Below, piece after piece: positions 50,576 through 61,263 of a stretch of 64,000 bases of DNA. Position 1 is the first letter of the stretch. Every line of letters starts with the position of its first letter. The notes below the pieces were generated by a model, which ran no database searches, had not been told where the DNA came from, and was given only the letters and a program-made list of their open reading frames with translations. The stretch spans positions 62,001-126,000 of the forward strand of contig CAZEQJ010000009.1 in the NCBI GenBank assembly GCA_964514385.1. Direction: 5' to 3'. The DNA is from CAZEQJ01 sp964514385. Lineage in GTDB: Bacteria > Bacteroidota > Bacteroidia > Cytophagales > Cyclobacteriaceae. The position numbers and the translations under genes are program-made.

Positions 50576-53325
50576 TAACCGGTATGTCGCATGGCGCTGG
50601 CGATAGCGTTTATAGTAAGCAACAACGAGAGCAGCATATGATCAGCCTTTTCCACGTCCAGCTCCCGTGCCACACGCCAGTCTTTCAACAGGTTTATTTG
50701 TTTGCGGTGCAGCGGCTCCATCAGGTCGGCACGTAACAGACTGGAGTAATAATGCTGTGATCTTCGTTCTTCGATAGGTTTACCCAGCAGACTGGCCAGA
50801 TTTTCCTTGCTGCGGTGTAGCTCATCAATAAACTCATTAAAAAACCTATTCCTTACCTCTTCCTCCGGCACAAGGTCTGCATAGGATTTCATGATATCCT
50901 CATCGGTTGATGCCAGGCTTGTATCTACGTTGGTCAGCACATACCGTATGAATGGATCCGTTTTGAGCATTTTTTTAAACTTCGTGTACTCTTCGGGGCG
51001 TTCGTTTTTCAGTGCTTCCAGTGTGGTGCCTACACCAAACCATGATGTCATATTGTAGCGGCACTGGCTCCATGAAAACACCCAGGGTATGGCACGCAGA
51101 TCATCAAGGGTATGCGCTCCGGTTCTTCGCGATGGCCTGGAACCGATTTTGCTGGATTCTATAGCATCTATAGGCGTTGCCTGGCGGTAAAATTTCATGA
51201 AGTCCGGCATGTGCAGCAACGACTGGTATTTGTTGCGGCTTGTTTCTGCCATCCATTCCAGGGTGTCGCTTAGCGGATGTTTACCACTTTTCCTGTCTTT
51301 GAAGCTACTGCCAAATACACTTGCTGACAAGAGCTCCAGGTTGTAGACAGCATTTATTTTATTGGCATACTTCTGTTCAATCGTTTCTCCCTGCTCTGTC
51401 AGGCGCATGTCGCCAAGTACGGCGTTTGCCGGCAGCGAATCGACAAAATAATGAGTAGGCCCTGCACCTCGGCTTATGGAGCCACCCTTACCGTGGAAAT
51501 AACGGATCTTCACTCCGTGCTTTTTTCCCACTTCGCTAATTTCATCCTGAGCCTTGTGCAGCCCCCATTGCGATGCCAGGATTCCGCCGTTTTTGTTGCT
51601 GTCGCTATAACCTACCATGACCATCTGCACGGGCTGTTTGTCCTTTCGCTGGTTTCTGATAAACTCAAGACTGCGCTTTACAAGGGGATGGCTAAGGTAT
51701 TCATCAATTATTTTTGGACCTGCATGCAAGTCGTCTATCGTTTCCAGCAGGGGCACGACAGGAACAGGCATGATGATGCCCTCCTCTGAAACTCTCAGCA
51801 GGCCCGCCTCCCGCGCGATCAGATATACAGCGTATAAATCTGTGGCTGAACGGGTCATGCTTACAATGAAAGCACCAATACCCTGAACGCCATATTTGGA
51901 TACATACTTGTCGACCACCTGGTGGACAGCCTTCATATTTTTTGCCTCGAGAGGCAGCGGAGTTTTGGTATGTGTAAACGGGCGAAGTGATTTAAGTTCC
52001 TGATTGACAATATCCAGCCGGTATTTATCACTGCCATGAAGGAATTTATCTCCATCCATGCCTGCAGCCGTCATAAACTGGGCTATTACCTTATCGTGAT
52101 ATGAGCTGTTTTGCCGGATGTCTACCGCTGCTGCATGAAACCCGTATGACTCTATAAGGCGAAGGGCAACATCGACATCTCCGTAGGCCACTGACCGGGC
52201 TCCGTATTCAATCAAAGACTGCTTCAGGATACGAAGATCTTCGAGCAACTCATCAGGAAAGCGGTATACATAATCTTTATTACTCAGGCTTATTTTTTCG
52301 CCATCTCCGACTTCAATCGGGAGCTTATGCACCACAAGGTTCAGGTACTGCCGGAAAGCTTCTCCCCGGTTTCTGTTGTAGGCAGCTGCACCTGCCTCAC
52401 CGAGCTCAATTTTCATCTGCTGTCCTCGGTGCTGGAGTGCCAGCGGAGCCTCGGCAAAATGAAGCTGAAAAGATAGCGTACGGATAAGCTTGATAAGCTC
52501 CCGCCGTATGGTTAGCAGGGCGGTATAGCGAAGCTGCAGAAGTGTGTTTTCGGTAATCTCAGGTGTCACCAGCGGATGCCCGTCACGGTCACCACCTACC
52601 CAGTTTCCAAATCGTACTTTCGGGTAGGCAAAATTTTCCTCGAGCAGCCTTTTATCAAGACCGGCATTAGCCCATGCCTGTTTAAGTCTTCTGTCCATCA
52701 ACGGGATGATCAGCGGAAATACATTGCTGAAATAATGCAGCATATTTCGCAGTTCTGACTCCACATCCGGTTTTTCAACAAAAATCTCACCTGTTTTCCA
52801 AAGCTTGTACAGGTTGTTTTTAATCTGAGACCGGATGTCCTCCTGTTCAAAGGTAGAGTACATGGAGTTTTCGCGCTTTACCAGCAATAAATACAACTCC
52901 CGGTGATGCTCCAGCACAGTCGCTCTTTTGGCCTCTGTAGGGTGAGCAGTAAGTACAGGCTCAATTCTTGAGCTTTGAAGTGATTTTACTATCTGATCGA
53001 CAGATATATCCTTATCTAGCAATCGCTTTATCTGATGGGCGTAAAGGCCATGCACCGACGTCAGGTCCTCGTTTTCTCTGGCCCTACGGGATTGGACGGC
53101 ATGGTTGATCTCCACCAGGTTGATCAACTGAAACAAGATCGAAAACAGCTGGATATGTTTATGTGTAAATTCAAGCTCTTCATAATTAATATCATTGATG
53201 AAGGGTATTTGCGCCGCCATGTAGGCTTCGTTGTTGTCTTCAAGAGATTCTTTTAATGCCAGCATCAGGAATTCAAGGTCCTCATACGGTTTTCCGATTG
53301 CTGTTTTTACTTTATTTAGTGCCAT
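50575..53325 (-). CDS. ppc: Phosphoenolpyruvate carboxylase
   Basis: This 916-aa enzyme has the PEPC active-site motifs T-A-H-P-T-E-A-K-R near 140, V-G-Y-S-D-S-N-K-N-G-G near 590 and F-H-G-K-G-G-S-I-S-R-G-A-G-P-T near 630. It carboxylates PEP to oxaloacetate, refilling the TCA cycle. The ATG at 53325 (MALNKVKTAIGKPYEDL) is preferred over the upstream frame start at 53361. The S-I-S-R-G-A-G variant of the Gly-rich loop is of the form seen in Bacteroidota enzymes. It is translationally coupled to dinB. Confidence 0.95.
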   Translation of the reverse strand: MALNKVKTAIGKPYEDLEFLMLALKESLEDNNEAYMAAQIPFINDINYEELEFTHKHIQLFSILFQLINLVEINHAVQSRRARENEDLTSVHGLYAHQIKRLLDKDISVDQIVKSLQSSRIEPVLTAHPTEAKRATVLEHHRELYLLLVKRENSMYSTFEQEDIRSQIKNNLYKLWKTGEIFVEKPDVESELRNMLHYFSNVFPLIIPLMDRRLKQAWANAGLDKRLLEENFAYPKVRFGNWVGGDRDGHPLVTPEITENTLLQLRYTALLTIRRELIKLIRTLSFQLHFAEAPLALQHRGQQMKIELGEAGAAAYNRNRGEAFRQYLNLVVHKLPIEVGDGEKISLSNKDYVYRFPDELLEDLRILKQSLIEYGARSVAYGDVDVALRLIESYGFHAAAVDIRQNSSYHDKVIAQFMTAAGMDGDKFLHGSDKYRLDIVNQELKSLRPFTHTKTPLPLEAKNMKAVHQVVDKYVSKYGVQGIGAFIVSMTRSATDLYAVYLIAREAGLLRVSEEGIIMPVPVVPLLETIDDLHAGPKIIDEYLSHPLVKRSLEFIRNQRKDKQPVQMVMVGYSDSNKNGGILASQWGLHKAQDEISEVGKKHGVKIRYFHGKGGSISRGAGPTHYFVDSLPANAVLGDMRLTEQGETIEQKYANKINAVYNLELLSASVFGSSFKDRKSGKHPLSDTLEWMAETSRNKYQSLLHMPDFMKFYRQATPIDAIESSKIGSRPSRRTGAHTLDDLRAIPWVFSWSQCRYNMTSWFGVGTTLEALKNERPEEYTKFKKMLKTDPFIRYVLTNVDTSLASTDEDIMKSYADLVPEEEVRNRFFNEFIDELHRSKENLASLLGKPIEERRSQHYYSSLLRADLMEPLHRKQINLLKDWRVARELDVEKADHMLLSLLLTINAIASAMRHTG

Positions 53326-53388
53326 TATAAAAAACGTTGGTTTTGATAGTAAAACTTTCAAATAAAATTAGCTAACACTATTCAGATT

Positions 53389-53820
53389 TTAAAAATTACC
53401 ACCATTTTTTATTTCTCTTTTACGAATAGGCATGGCATCGATCTGTTCAAAAACGTGGTTGAGCTGTAGTGGAAGTGTATCTGTCCACTTTAATCCCCCG
53501 TCAAGACCGAACAAATAAATATATTCCGGATTGCTCTTTACAGCCATCACCTGGTCAACCTGCTGCGGGTCGGCCGTCTGAATGGTGGACGAATAAGTGA
53601 ATACAGTATCTTTTGTACGAATAAATACACGAAGTTTTCTTTCATTCAGTGCGGGTTGTGCCCGGGCGAGACTGTCAAGTATGGGCTCAGGAATTTGATC
53701 ATCAACCAGATGTATTACCAATACCCTGGACTGCCAGCGCATTGAAGGGAAATGCTGTGCTTTTGTGTGCAATGAAATAAAAAAGATAATTTTGACGACG
53801 AGAATTAATGTTTTGCTCAT
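53389..53820 (-). CDS. DUF4174 family secreted protein
   Basis: This 143-aa protein has a signal peptide (LILVVKIIFFISLHTKAQ) and the DUF4174 pattern: M-R-W-Q-S-R-V-L-V-I near 28, a thioredoxin-like beta-alpha arrangement, and Y-L-F-G-L-D-G-G-L-K near 105, ending L-N-H-V-F-E-Q-I-D-A-M-P-I-R-K-R-E. The family function is unknown. Its start lies 35 bp from the divergent decarboxylase start, so their upstream regions overlap. Confidence 0.8.
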   Translation of the reverse strand: MSKTLILVVKIIFFISLHTKAQHFPSMRWQSRVLVIHLVDDQIPEPILDSLARAQPALNERKLRVFIRTKDTVFTYSSTIQTADPQQVDQVMAVKSNPEYIYLFGLDGGLKWTDTLPLQLNHVFEQIDAMPIRKREIKNGGNF

Positions 53821-53854
53821 TATTCTTCAAGTATTTCGCCTTAAAAATGTTTTG

Positions 53855-55252
53855 ATGATCCCATTTGATAAACTAAAACCCGGACTGATGAAGCTTTGGG
53901 AGAGTATTGAATTTCCTGCTACAACCAATCAAAAGGTACTTCAGCATAACCACCCGGATGCACACGCCAATGCCATTGAGGAACCGCTCCCTGACAACGG
54001 CATCGAAATGGAGGAGCTTCTGGAAGAGTTCTCAAAACGCATTTTACCGGGCATGAATCACAACCTCTCACCCGGCTACAGTGCATACATTACCGGACGT
54101 GGTAACCCGGCAGGAGCCCTGGCAGAATCAATAAAAGGTATTTACAATCAGAATGCACTAAAATGGAACAACTCACCTGTTGCTTCCGAGCTTGAAAAGC
54201 TGGTAGTAAAGTGGGTTGCCAACTTTTGCCTGTTGCCGCAGCACACGCACGGGTTTCTGACTTCCGGAGGGTCGATGTCCAATTATCTATGTCTTCATCA
54301 GGCATTGATAAACCGCTACCCCGCTGTGGAGCATGAGGGTATCGCCGCATTGCCAAAGATCAGGATTTACGGTTCGGACCAAACCCATAGCAGTATTGAC
54401 CGTGCCATGGTTTTTCTCGGGCTTGGCCGCAACGCTTTTATTAAAATAAACACCATTGATTACCAGATAGATCTGGATGCTCTTCAGCGGCAGATTGAAG
54501 CAGATATAAAAAATGGATTTACACCGATGATGGTAGTCGGTAATGCCGGCACCACCAACACTGGAAGTGTAGATAACCTTGAAGGGCTTGCCGAAATCGC
54601 TGGTAGGTATGACTTGTGGTTTCATGTGGATGGGGCATACGGGCTTCCTGCTATTCGATTAAACGAAAAGCGATCATTATTTAATGGTATAGAAAAAGCA
54701 GACTCAGTGATCATTAACCCACATAAATGGCTGTATGTACCTTTTGAGGCCGGATGTGTGTTATTACGTGAGCTCAGGGACGTGACAACATTTCAGCCGG
54801 ATTATCTCAGAGATCACAGCTCCGGAAGGTGGGAATCATCCCGTCATACGATCGAATTATCGAAAGAGTTCAGGGCATTAAAAGTTTGGTTTACCCTAAA
54901 ATATTATGGTGCTGAACAAATCATTTCGTTTATTAGGCACGATGTTCATATGACCGAACTTTTTGCCCGAAAACTTGTAGAAAAAGGATATTGGGAAGTG
55001 GAACCCGTCCATCCATTGTCCATTTTATGTTTTAGGTATCATGACTCCGTGCGCCCGGATGATGAAAATGAAAATATCAACCGGGATTTACTTGTAAATA
55101 TCGAATCGGATGGTGCCGTCTTTTTTACAGGCACCAGACTGCATGACACTACTTATCTGCGTGTTTATTTTGGCAACCCGGACAGGAGGGAAGAAGACCT
55201 GGATTTTATGATCCACCAGATAGACCGCTTGTTAGCGACAGTTCTTCATTGA
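53855..55252 (+). CDS. Group II PLP-dependent decarboxylase
   Basis: This 465-aa fold-type I enzyme is of the aromatic-amino-acid/glutamate decarboxylase group. L-T-S-G-G-S-M-S-N-Y lies near 135, W-F-H-V-D-G-A-Y-G near 258, and the PLP lysine is K291 in N-P-H-K-W. The ATG at 53855 (MIPFDKLKPG) is chosen. The longer frame from 53765 runs into the divergent DUF4174 coding region. The substrate (tyrosine, tryptophan, aspartate or other) cannot be told from the sequence. It lies upstream of a carbonic anhydrase gene on the same strand, 53 bp away. Confidence 0.9.
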   Translation: MIPFDKLKPGLMKLWESIEFPATTNQKVLQHNHPDAHANAIEEPLPDNGIEMEELLEEFSKRILPGMNHNLSPGYSAYITGRGNPAGALAESIKGIYNQNALKWNNSPVASELEKLVVKWVANFCLLPQHTHGFLTSGGSMSNYLCLHQALINRYPAVEHEGIAALPKIRIYGSDQTHSSIDRAMVFLGLGRNAFIKINTIDYQIDLDALQRQIEADIKNGFTPMMVVGNAGTTNTGSVDNLEGLAEIAGRYDLWFHVDGAYGLPAIRLNEKRSLFNGIEKADSVIINPHKWLYVPFEAGCVLLRELRDVTTFQPDYLRDHSSGRWESSRHTIELSKEFRALKVWFTLKYYGAEQIISFIRHDVHMTELFARKLVEKGYWEVEPVHPLSILCFRYHDSVRPDDENENINRDLLVNIESDGAVFFTGTRLHDTTYLRVYFGNPDRREEDLDFMIHQIDRLLATVLH

Positions 55253-55305
55253 TTTGTTTTCATACCCTTCGATTTTAAACTAACTTTCCTCCCTTTTATG
55301 GGCAT

Positions 55306-55941
55306 ATGAGCACTACCGATCCTCTTTTAGAAAGAAACCGCCAGTGGATAGCGGAGATGAAAACTACTCATCCTTCCTTATTCGACAAAATGGATGCAGG
55401 ACAGCAGCCTGAGTTTCTTTGGATCGGCTGTGCAGATAGCCGCGTGGCGCCTGAGGTCATCACCGATTCGCTACCCGGTACCATATTCGTACACCGAAAT
55501 ATAGCCAATATGGTGGTGCCAACGGATTATAATTTACTTAGCACCATATACTATGCTGTATCTGCTTTAAAAATTAAGGATATCATTGTCTGCGGCCATT
55601 ACGGATGTGGAGGAATACATGCGGCATTGTCACACGGGTCGTATGGGCTGCTGGACAACTGGCTCGGCCACATCAAGGATGTATATTGTCATTATAACGA
55701 TGAGCTTAAAGAGATAGATGATCCCGAGCGGAGGGAGGACCGATTTGCTGAAATAAATGTGAAGGAACAGGTACGTAATATTGCCAAGCTCAATTTCATT
55801 CAGGAGGCATGGCTAATCCGGGGTTATCCCAGGATACACGGCTGGATTTTTGAGCATTCGACGGGCCGTCTGATTGACCTTAACCTTACAATATCTTCCG
55901 AAAACGACGTAGACGAAATATACCGGCTGCGAAGAAGCTGA
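55306..55941 (+). CDS. can: Beta-class carbonic anhydrase
   Basis: This 211-aa protein has zinc ligands C42 (with D44 and R46 in C-A-D-S-R), H98 and C101 (G-H-Y-G-C-G-G). It interconverts CO2 and bicarbonate, and bicarbonate is the substrate of the nearby PEP carboxylase. The length is typical. It has no signal peptide, so it acts in the cytoplasm. The gene appears monocistronic. Confidence 0.95.
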   Translation: MSTTDPLLERNRQWIAEMKTTHPSLFDKMDAGQQPEFLWIGCADSRVAPEVITDSLPGTIFVHRNIANMVVPTDYNLLSTIYYAVSALKIKDIIVCGHYGCGGIHAALSHGSYGLLDNWLGHIKDVYCHYNDELKEIDDPERREDRFAEINVKEQVRNIAKLNFIQEAWLIRGYPRIHGWIFEHSTGRLIDLNLTISSENDVDEIYRLRRS

Positions 55942-56016
55942 ATCAAACAATTTTTTTATTGCGATTAAGCGAAACAAATCATTTGATAAAGCTGTTTACC
56001 ACCGCATAGACCAAAA

Positions 56017-59000
56017 ATGTTAACTATGCAAAAATTTACCCTAATCTTTCTAAAAATTGCCATATTCCTATTTGGACCGGCACTTTTTGCACAAAGTACA
56101 GTGGTAGATAGTGTGGTGGCCCGTAATGAGCTATCCATACTTGAAACAGCTTTGACAAGAGAGACTTTGTCAACCGACTTTGTAAGTGTTCTTTCCGGTG
56201 ACGGGCCGTTTACCGTGTTCGCACCTTCCAATGATGCTTTTGCAGCTCTGTTGAGTGAGCTAGGCGTCGCTTCCCTTGATGATATTGATGATGCAACACT
56301 TGAAAGCGTATTGCTTCATCACGTATTATCAGGCGAGGTTTTATCTACCGGCATCACAGAAGGCCTTGTTGCTGAGACGTTATTCGGTGAAGAACTTACC
56401 TTTTCATTGGTTGGCGGAGCATCGCTCACCGATGAGAATGGAAGAAAAAGCAACATTACCGAAGTTGATATTCAGGCGGGAAATGGTGTTATCCATATCA
56501 TAGATACCGTAATATTACCGAATCAAAACGATATCGTGGATATTGCTACCGGCAATTCTGACTTCAGCATACTTGTTGAGGCACTTACACGACCTTCATT
56601 CGGAACGACATACACAGATTTACTATCCAGTGACGGAGACTTCACCGTATTTGCACCAACGAATGCAGCATTTGGAGCATTGTTGACGGAGCTGGGTGTT
56701 GGATCATTAGACGATATCGATGATGCCACTTTGGGTGCGGTGTTAGAGATGCATGTATTCGATAGTGAGATCAGAGCATCAGGATTATCTGATGGCCTTG
56801 TGGCACAACCATTATTTGGTGAAGACTTGGAATTCAATGTAACAGGTGGTGCAACTGTGACGGATGAGAATGGCAGGGAGAGCAACATTACAGCTACTGA
56901 TATTCTGGCAAGTAATGGGGTTGTACATGTGATCGACCAGGTGATCCTGACCAATCAGAATGATATTGTAGATATCGCTACGACAACAGCAGGCTTTGAC
57001 TCGCTGGTAGTTGCATTGACGCAGCCTGAATTCGGCACTACCTTTACTGATCTTCTTTCAGGAGAGGGTCCATTTACGGTGTTTGCCCCGACAAATGCAG
57101 CTTTTGAATCATTACTAACCGATCTTAGCCTGGGTTCAATCGCTGAAATCGATATTAACCTGCTGGAAAGCGTGTTGCAAATGCACGTATTTGACAGTGA
57201 AATCCGTGCAGGAGATCTTTCAGATGGTCTTGTAGCTCAACCGCTGTTTGGAGAGGATCTTACCTTTAATGTAACAGGCGGAGCTACAGTAACGGATGAG
57301 AATGGACGTGAAATCAATATCACGGGTACAGATGTACTGGCCAAAAATGGTGTGGTGCATGTAATCGACCAGGTGATCCTGACCAATCAGAATGATATTG
57401 TAGATATCGCTACGACAACAGCAGGCTTTGACTCGCTGGTAGTTGCATTGACGCAGCCTGAATTCGGCACTACCTTTACTGATCTTCTTTCAGGAGAGGG
57501 TCCATTTACGGTGTTTGCCCCGACAAATGCAGCTTTTGAATCATTACTAACCGATCTTAGCCTGGGTTCAATCGCTGAAATCGATATTAACCTGCTGGAA
57601 AGCGTGTTGCAAATGCACGTATTTGACAGTGAAATCCGTGCAGGAGATCTTTCAGATGGTCTTGTAGCTCAACCGCTGTTTGGAGAGGATCTTACCTTTA
57701 ATGTAACAGGCGGAGCTACAGTAACGGATGAGAATGGACGTGAAATCAATATCACGGGTACAGATGTACTGGCCAAAAATGGTGTGGTGCATGTGATCGA
57801 CCAGGTGATCCTGACCAATCAGAATGATATCGTGGATATCGCTACAACCACACCTGGATTTGATTCACTTGTCGCAGCGCTTACCCGTCCTTCGTTAACT
57901 ACTGACTTCGTATCAGTACTTCAGGGTGAAGGACCTTTCACAGTATTTGCACCTACAAATGATGCTTTTGCAGCCTTACTTGACGAGCTGGGTGCTACAT
58001 CACTTGCAGATATTGATGATGCTACACTTGAAGCCGTATTATTAAACCATGTCCTAGACGGTGAGGTGCGATCAGGTGCTCTTTCTGATGGTCTTACAGC
58101 TGAAACATTATTCGGCGATATTTTGGAATTCACCGTTACCGGCGGCCCATTCCTTACAGATGAAAATGGCAGAAAAAGCAACATAACCTCAGTTGATATT
58201 CTGGCGAAAAACGGAGTAGTGCACGTCATAGATACGGTGATACTGACCAATCAGTCCACAATAGTAGATATTGCTACAGGTAATTCTGATTTCAGCATAC
58301 TTGTGGAGGCACTTACACGACCTTCATTCGGAACGACATACACAGATTTACTATCCAGTGACGGAGACTTCACTGTATTTGCACCAACGAATGCAGCATT
58401 TGGTGATTTACTTACAGAGCTGGGCGTTGGATCATTAGATGATATCGATGATGCTACATTATCAGCTGTGTTAGAAATGCACGTATTTGACAGTGAGATC
58501 AGAGCATCAGGATTATCTGATGGTCTCGTAGCACAGCCATTATTTGGCGAGGATCTTACCTTTAATGTAACAGGTGGTGCGACTGTGACAGATGAGAATG
58601 GCAGGGAGAGCAACATTACGGCTACTGATATCCTGGCAAGCAATGGCGTGGTACATGTGATCGATCAGGTGATCCTGACCAATCAAAGCGATATCGTGGA
58701 TATTGCTACCGGCAATTCAGACTTCAGCATACTTGTTGAGGCACTTACACGACCTTCATTCGGGACGACATACACAGATTTATTATCCAGTGACGGAGAC
58801 TTCACTGTATTTGCACCAACGAATGCAGCATTTGGTGATTTACTTACAGAGCTGGGCGTTGGATCATTAGATGATATCGATGATGCTACATTATCAGCTG
58901 TGTTAGAAATGCACGTATTTGACAGTGAGATCAGAGCATCAGGATTATCTGATGGTCTCGTAGCACAGCCATTATTTGGCGAGGATCTTACCTTTAATGT

Positions 59001-61095
59001 AACAGGAGGTGCGACAATAACAGATCCAAATGGTCGAGAGATAGGGATTACATCAACTGACATACTGGCCAGTAATGGTGTCGTTCATGTGGTTGATAGA
59101 GTAATACTCAACGAGTTACCTCCCGCAACAGTTGTCGATATTGCTACAGGAGATGCAAACTTCAGTATACTTGTAGAAGCATTAACAAGAGAAGATCTGT
59201 CGATAGATTTTGTCAGTATACTGACAGGTGACGGACCGTTTACAGTATTTGCACCTACCAATGCAGCATTTGCTGACCTGCTTACAGAGCTTGGCGTGTC
59301 AAGTCTGGACGATATAGATGCGGCTACATTGGAGGCCGTTCTTCAAATGCATGTACTGCAAGGTCAAACCTTAGCTGGAGATCTGACGGAAGGACTAAGC
59401 GTTGCGACGTTATTTGGTGAAGAGATAGTTTTCTCACTAGATCCATCTGCAACCATAACAGATCCAAATGGAAGAGAGAGCAACATCACTACCACCGATT
59501 TGTTAGCGCAGAATGGAGTTGTACATGTTATTGATAAGGTAATACTTCCTGATCAAACACCTGCAACAGTTGTCGATATTGCTACAAGTGATGAAAACTT
59601 CAGTATACTTGTAGAAGCATTAACTAGAGAAGATCTGTCGATAGATTTTGTCAATATACTGACAGGTGACGGACCGTTTACGGTATTTGCACCTACAAAT
59701 GCAGCCTTTGCTGATATACTCTCATATTACGGTGCAGCTTCACTGGACGATATCAGTGATGCCACCCTTGAAGAGATACTCTTAATGCATGTGCTGGAAG
59801 GTGAGGTGCTTGCTGGTGATCTTCAGGATGATCAGAGTGCAGCAACCTTGTTTGGTGAGGATATTACATTTGATCTTACTAACGGAGCCCAGATTATTGA
59901 TCAGAGGGGACGCGTAATCGACATTTCAGGCACAGACATTCTGGCAAGAAATGGAGTTGTGCATGTAGTAGATCAGGTGATTCTACCTTCATTTCCTACT
60001 GTTGTAGACGTAGCATTGGTAAATCCTGATTTCAGCATATTGGTAGACGCACTTACACGAGGAAGCCTTGAAACTGATTTCGTAGGTACATTGACAGGTG
60101 AAGGACCATTTACTGTGTTTGCTCCGACTAATGATGCTTTTGCTGCATTACTTACAGAATTAGGTCTTGCTTCTCTCGATGATGTAAGTGATTCTGTACT
60201 GACCGAGACGCTGTTAAATCATGTACTTTCAGGTGAGGTTCTTGCAGGTGACTTGTCAGAAGGTTTGGTTGCCCAGTCACTTTTCGGTGATGATCTTACG
60301 TTTTCACTTGATCCTTCTGCAACTGTGACAGATGAGAACAGCAGAACAAGTAATATTACCGTTACTGATATTACTACCCGCAACGGAGTAGTACATGTTA
60401 TAGACCAGGTATTATTGCCAAACCTGCTGCCTAATAACGCTGTGGAAGTAGTACAGGCTGATGCAAACTTTAGCATACTGGAAACGGCGCTTACGCGCAC
60501 CGGTCTTGCATTTGATTTCATCGGCTTCCTTGTGGATGACACACGAACAGTTACCGTATTTGCTCCTACAAATGAAGCATTTAGTGCATTGCTGTCTGAA
60601 CTTGGTGCTTCATCACTTGCAGACATCGACGATGCAACACTGGAAGCTGTACTTAAGATGCATCTCTTAAGCGGTGAAGTATTAGCAGGAGATCTTTCTG
60701 ATGGTCTGGAAGTCGCTACTCTGGAAGGTGAGTCCATCGTGTTTGACCTTTCTTCAGGTGCAGCTATTGTAGATCCAAATGGAAGAGAGATTGGTATAAC
60801 TGCCACAGATGTACTTACTCAGAATGGTGTAGTGCATGTGGTGGATCGTGTAATCATGCCATTTACACAGGCACTTATCACATCTTTGGATGGCATAGCA
60901 TCTGAGGTAAGTGTTTATCCTAACCCTTCCAGCGGATTGGTTAAATTTGGCAAAAAAGTAAATGCAGTAGTGTATGATGCTACAGGTAGCGAATATACCC
61001 GTATCACAAATGCATCCGAACTTTTAATTTCTAAACCCGGACTTTATATGATTCAGTTTGAAGATAACAGCGGCGTACGTGTTGTTATTGAATAA
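56017..61095 (+). CDS. Giant fasciclin-repeat surface protein with T9SS sorting domain
   Basis: This 1692-aa protein has a signal peptide (LIFLKIAIFLFGPALFAQ) and eleven FAS1 domains of ~144 aa. Each has F-T-V-F-A-P-T-N near its start (T-V-T-V-F-A-P-T-N in the last) and N-G-V-V-H-V-I-D near its end. The C-terminal type A sorting domain is V-S-V-Y-P-N-P-S-S-G ... G-L-Y-M-I-Q-F. FAS1 domains mediate adhesion, so this is probably an exposed adhesin exported by T9SS. Domains 3 and 4 are coded by a nearly perfect 432-bp tandem duplication, and domains 2, 6 and 7 are also very close. ATG 56026 (MQKFTLIF) is an equally good start. Confidence 0.92.
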   Translation: MLTMQKFTLIFLKIAIFLFGPALFAQSTVVDSVVARNELSILETALTRETLSTDFVSVLSGDGPFTVFAPSNDAFAALLSELGVASLDDIDDATLESVLLHHVLSGEVLSTGITEGLVAETLFGEELTFSLVGGASLTDENGRKSNITEVDIQAGNGVIHIIDTVILPNQNDIVDIATGNSDFSILVEALTRPSFGTTYTDLLSSDGDFTVFAPTNAAFGALLTELGVGSLDDIDDATLGAVLEMHVFDSEIRASGLSDGLVAQPLFGEDLEFNVTGGATVTDENGRESNITATDILASNGVVHVIDQVILTNQNDIVDIATTTAGFDSLVVALTQPEFGTTFTDLLSGEGPFTVFAPTNAAFESLLTDLSLGSIAEIDINLLESVLQMHVFDSEIRAGDLSDGLVAQPLFGEDLTFNVTGGATVTDENGREINITGTDVLAKNGVVHVIDQVILTNQNDIVDIATTTAGFDSLVVALTQPEFGTTFTDLLSGEGPFTVFAPTNAAFESLLTDLSLGSIAEIDINLLESVLQMHVFDSEIRAGDLSDGLVAQPLFGEDLTFNVTGGATVTDENGREINITGTDVLAKNGVVHVIDQVILTNQNDIVDIATTTPGFDSLVAALTRPSLTTDFVSVLQGEGPFTVFAPTNDAFAALLDELGATSLADIDDATLEAVLLNHVLDGEVRSGALSDGLTAETLFGDILEFTVTGGPFLTDENGRKSNITSVDILAKNGVVHVIDTVILTNQSTIVDIATGNSDFSILVEALTRPSFGTTYTDLLSSDGDFTVFAPTNAAFGDLLTELGVGSLDDIDDATLSAVLEMHVFDSEIRASGLSDGLVAQPLFGEDLTFNVTGGATVTDENGRESNITATDILASNGVVHVIDQVILTNQSDIVDIATGNSDFSILVEALTRPSFGTTYTDLLSSDGDFTVFAPTNAAFGDLLTELGVGSLDDIDDATLSAVLEMHVFDSEIRASGLSDGLVAQPLFGEDLTFNVTGGATITDPNGREIGITSTDILASNGVVHVVDRVILNELPPATVVDIATGDANFSILVEALTREDLSIDFVSILTGDGPFTVFAPTNAAFADLLTELGVSSLDDIDAATLEAVLQMHVLQGQTLAGDLTEGLSVATLFGEEIVFSLDPSATITDPNGRESNITTTDLLAQNGVVHVIDKVILPDQTPATVVDIATSDENFSILVEALTREDLSIDFVNILTGDGPFTVFAPTNAAFADILSYYGAASLDDISDATLEEILLMHVLEGEVLAGDLQDDQSAATLFGEDITFDLTNGAQIIDQRGRVIDISGTDILARNGVVHVVDQVILPSFPTVVDVALVNPDFSILVDALTRGSLETDFVGTLTGEGPFTVFAPTNDAFAALLTELGLASLDDVSDSVLTETLLNHVLSGEVLAGDLSEGLVAQSLFGDDLTFSLDPSATVTDENSRTSNITVTDITTRNGVVHVIDQVLLPNLLPNNAVEVVQADANFSILETALTRTGLAFDFIGFLVDDTRTVTVFAPTNEAFSALLSELGASSLADIDDATLEAVLKMHLLSGEVLAGDLSDGLEVATLEGESIVFDLSSGAAIVDPNGREIGITATDVLTQNGVVHVVDRVIMPFTQALITSLDGIASEVSVYPNPSSGLVKFGKKVNAVVYDATGSEYTRITNASELLISKPGLYMIQFEDNSGVRVVIE
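56941..57804 (+). repeat. 432-bp tandem duplication inside the FAS1 gene
   Basis: 56941-57372 and 57373-57804 differ by one visible base (GTAATCGACCAG versus GTGATCGACCAG at the right end). Each unit is 144 codons, one whole FAS1 domain. A second, slightly older pair of the same length is seen for domains 6 and 7 (about 58260-59120). Confidence 0.93.
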
Positions 61096-61123
61096 TAAGT
61101 AATCAGATAAATAAATAAATAAG

Positions 61124-61149
61124 GCGGAGCGTTATGCTCCGCTTTTTTT
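61124..61149 (+). terminator. Terminator of the FAS1 gene
   Basis: GCGGAGC (61124-61130), loop GTTAT, GCTCCGC (61136-61142) and seven T (61143-61149). Confidence 0.92.
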
Positions 61150-61263
61150 GTTTCATAGAAAACATTGAATTTTAATCCGCGTAATCTTAAAATTAAGCGG
61201 TGTTTTTCTTACACCCTGGCTTAAACTGCCTGAGAAAGAATTTACAGCTAATAACTAGTATTG

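Noticed and set aside
56523..60806. Several long minus-strand ORFs under the FAS1 gene
   Set aside because: They repeat with the FAS1 period, have no start context and mirror the coding strand.
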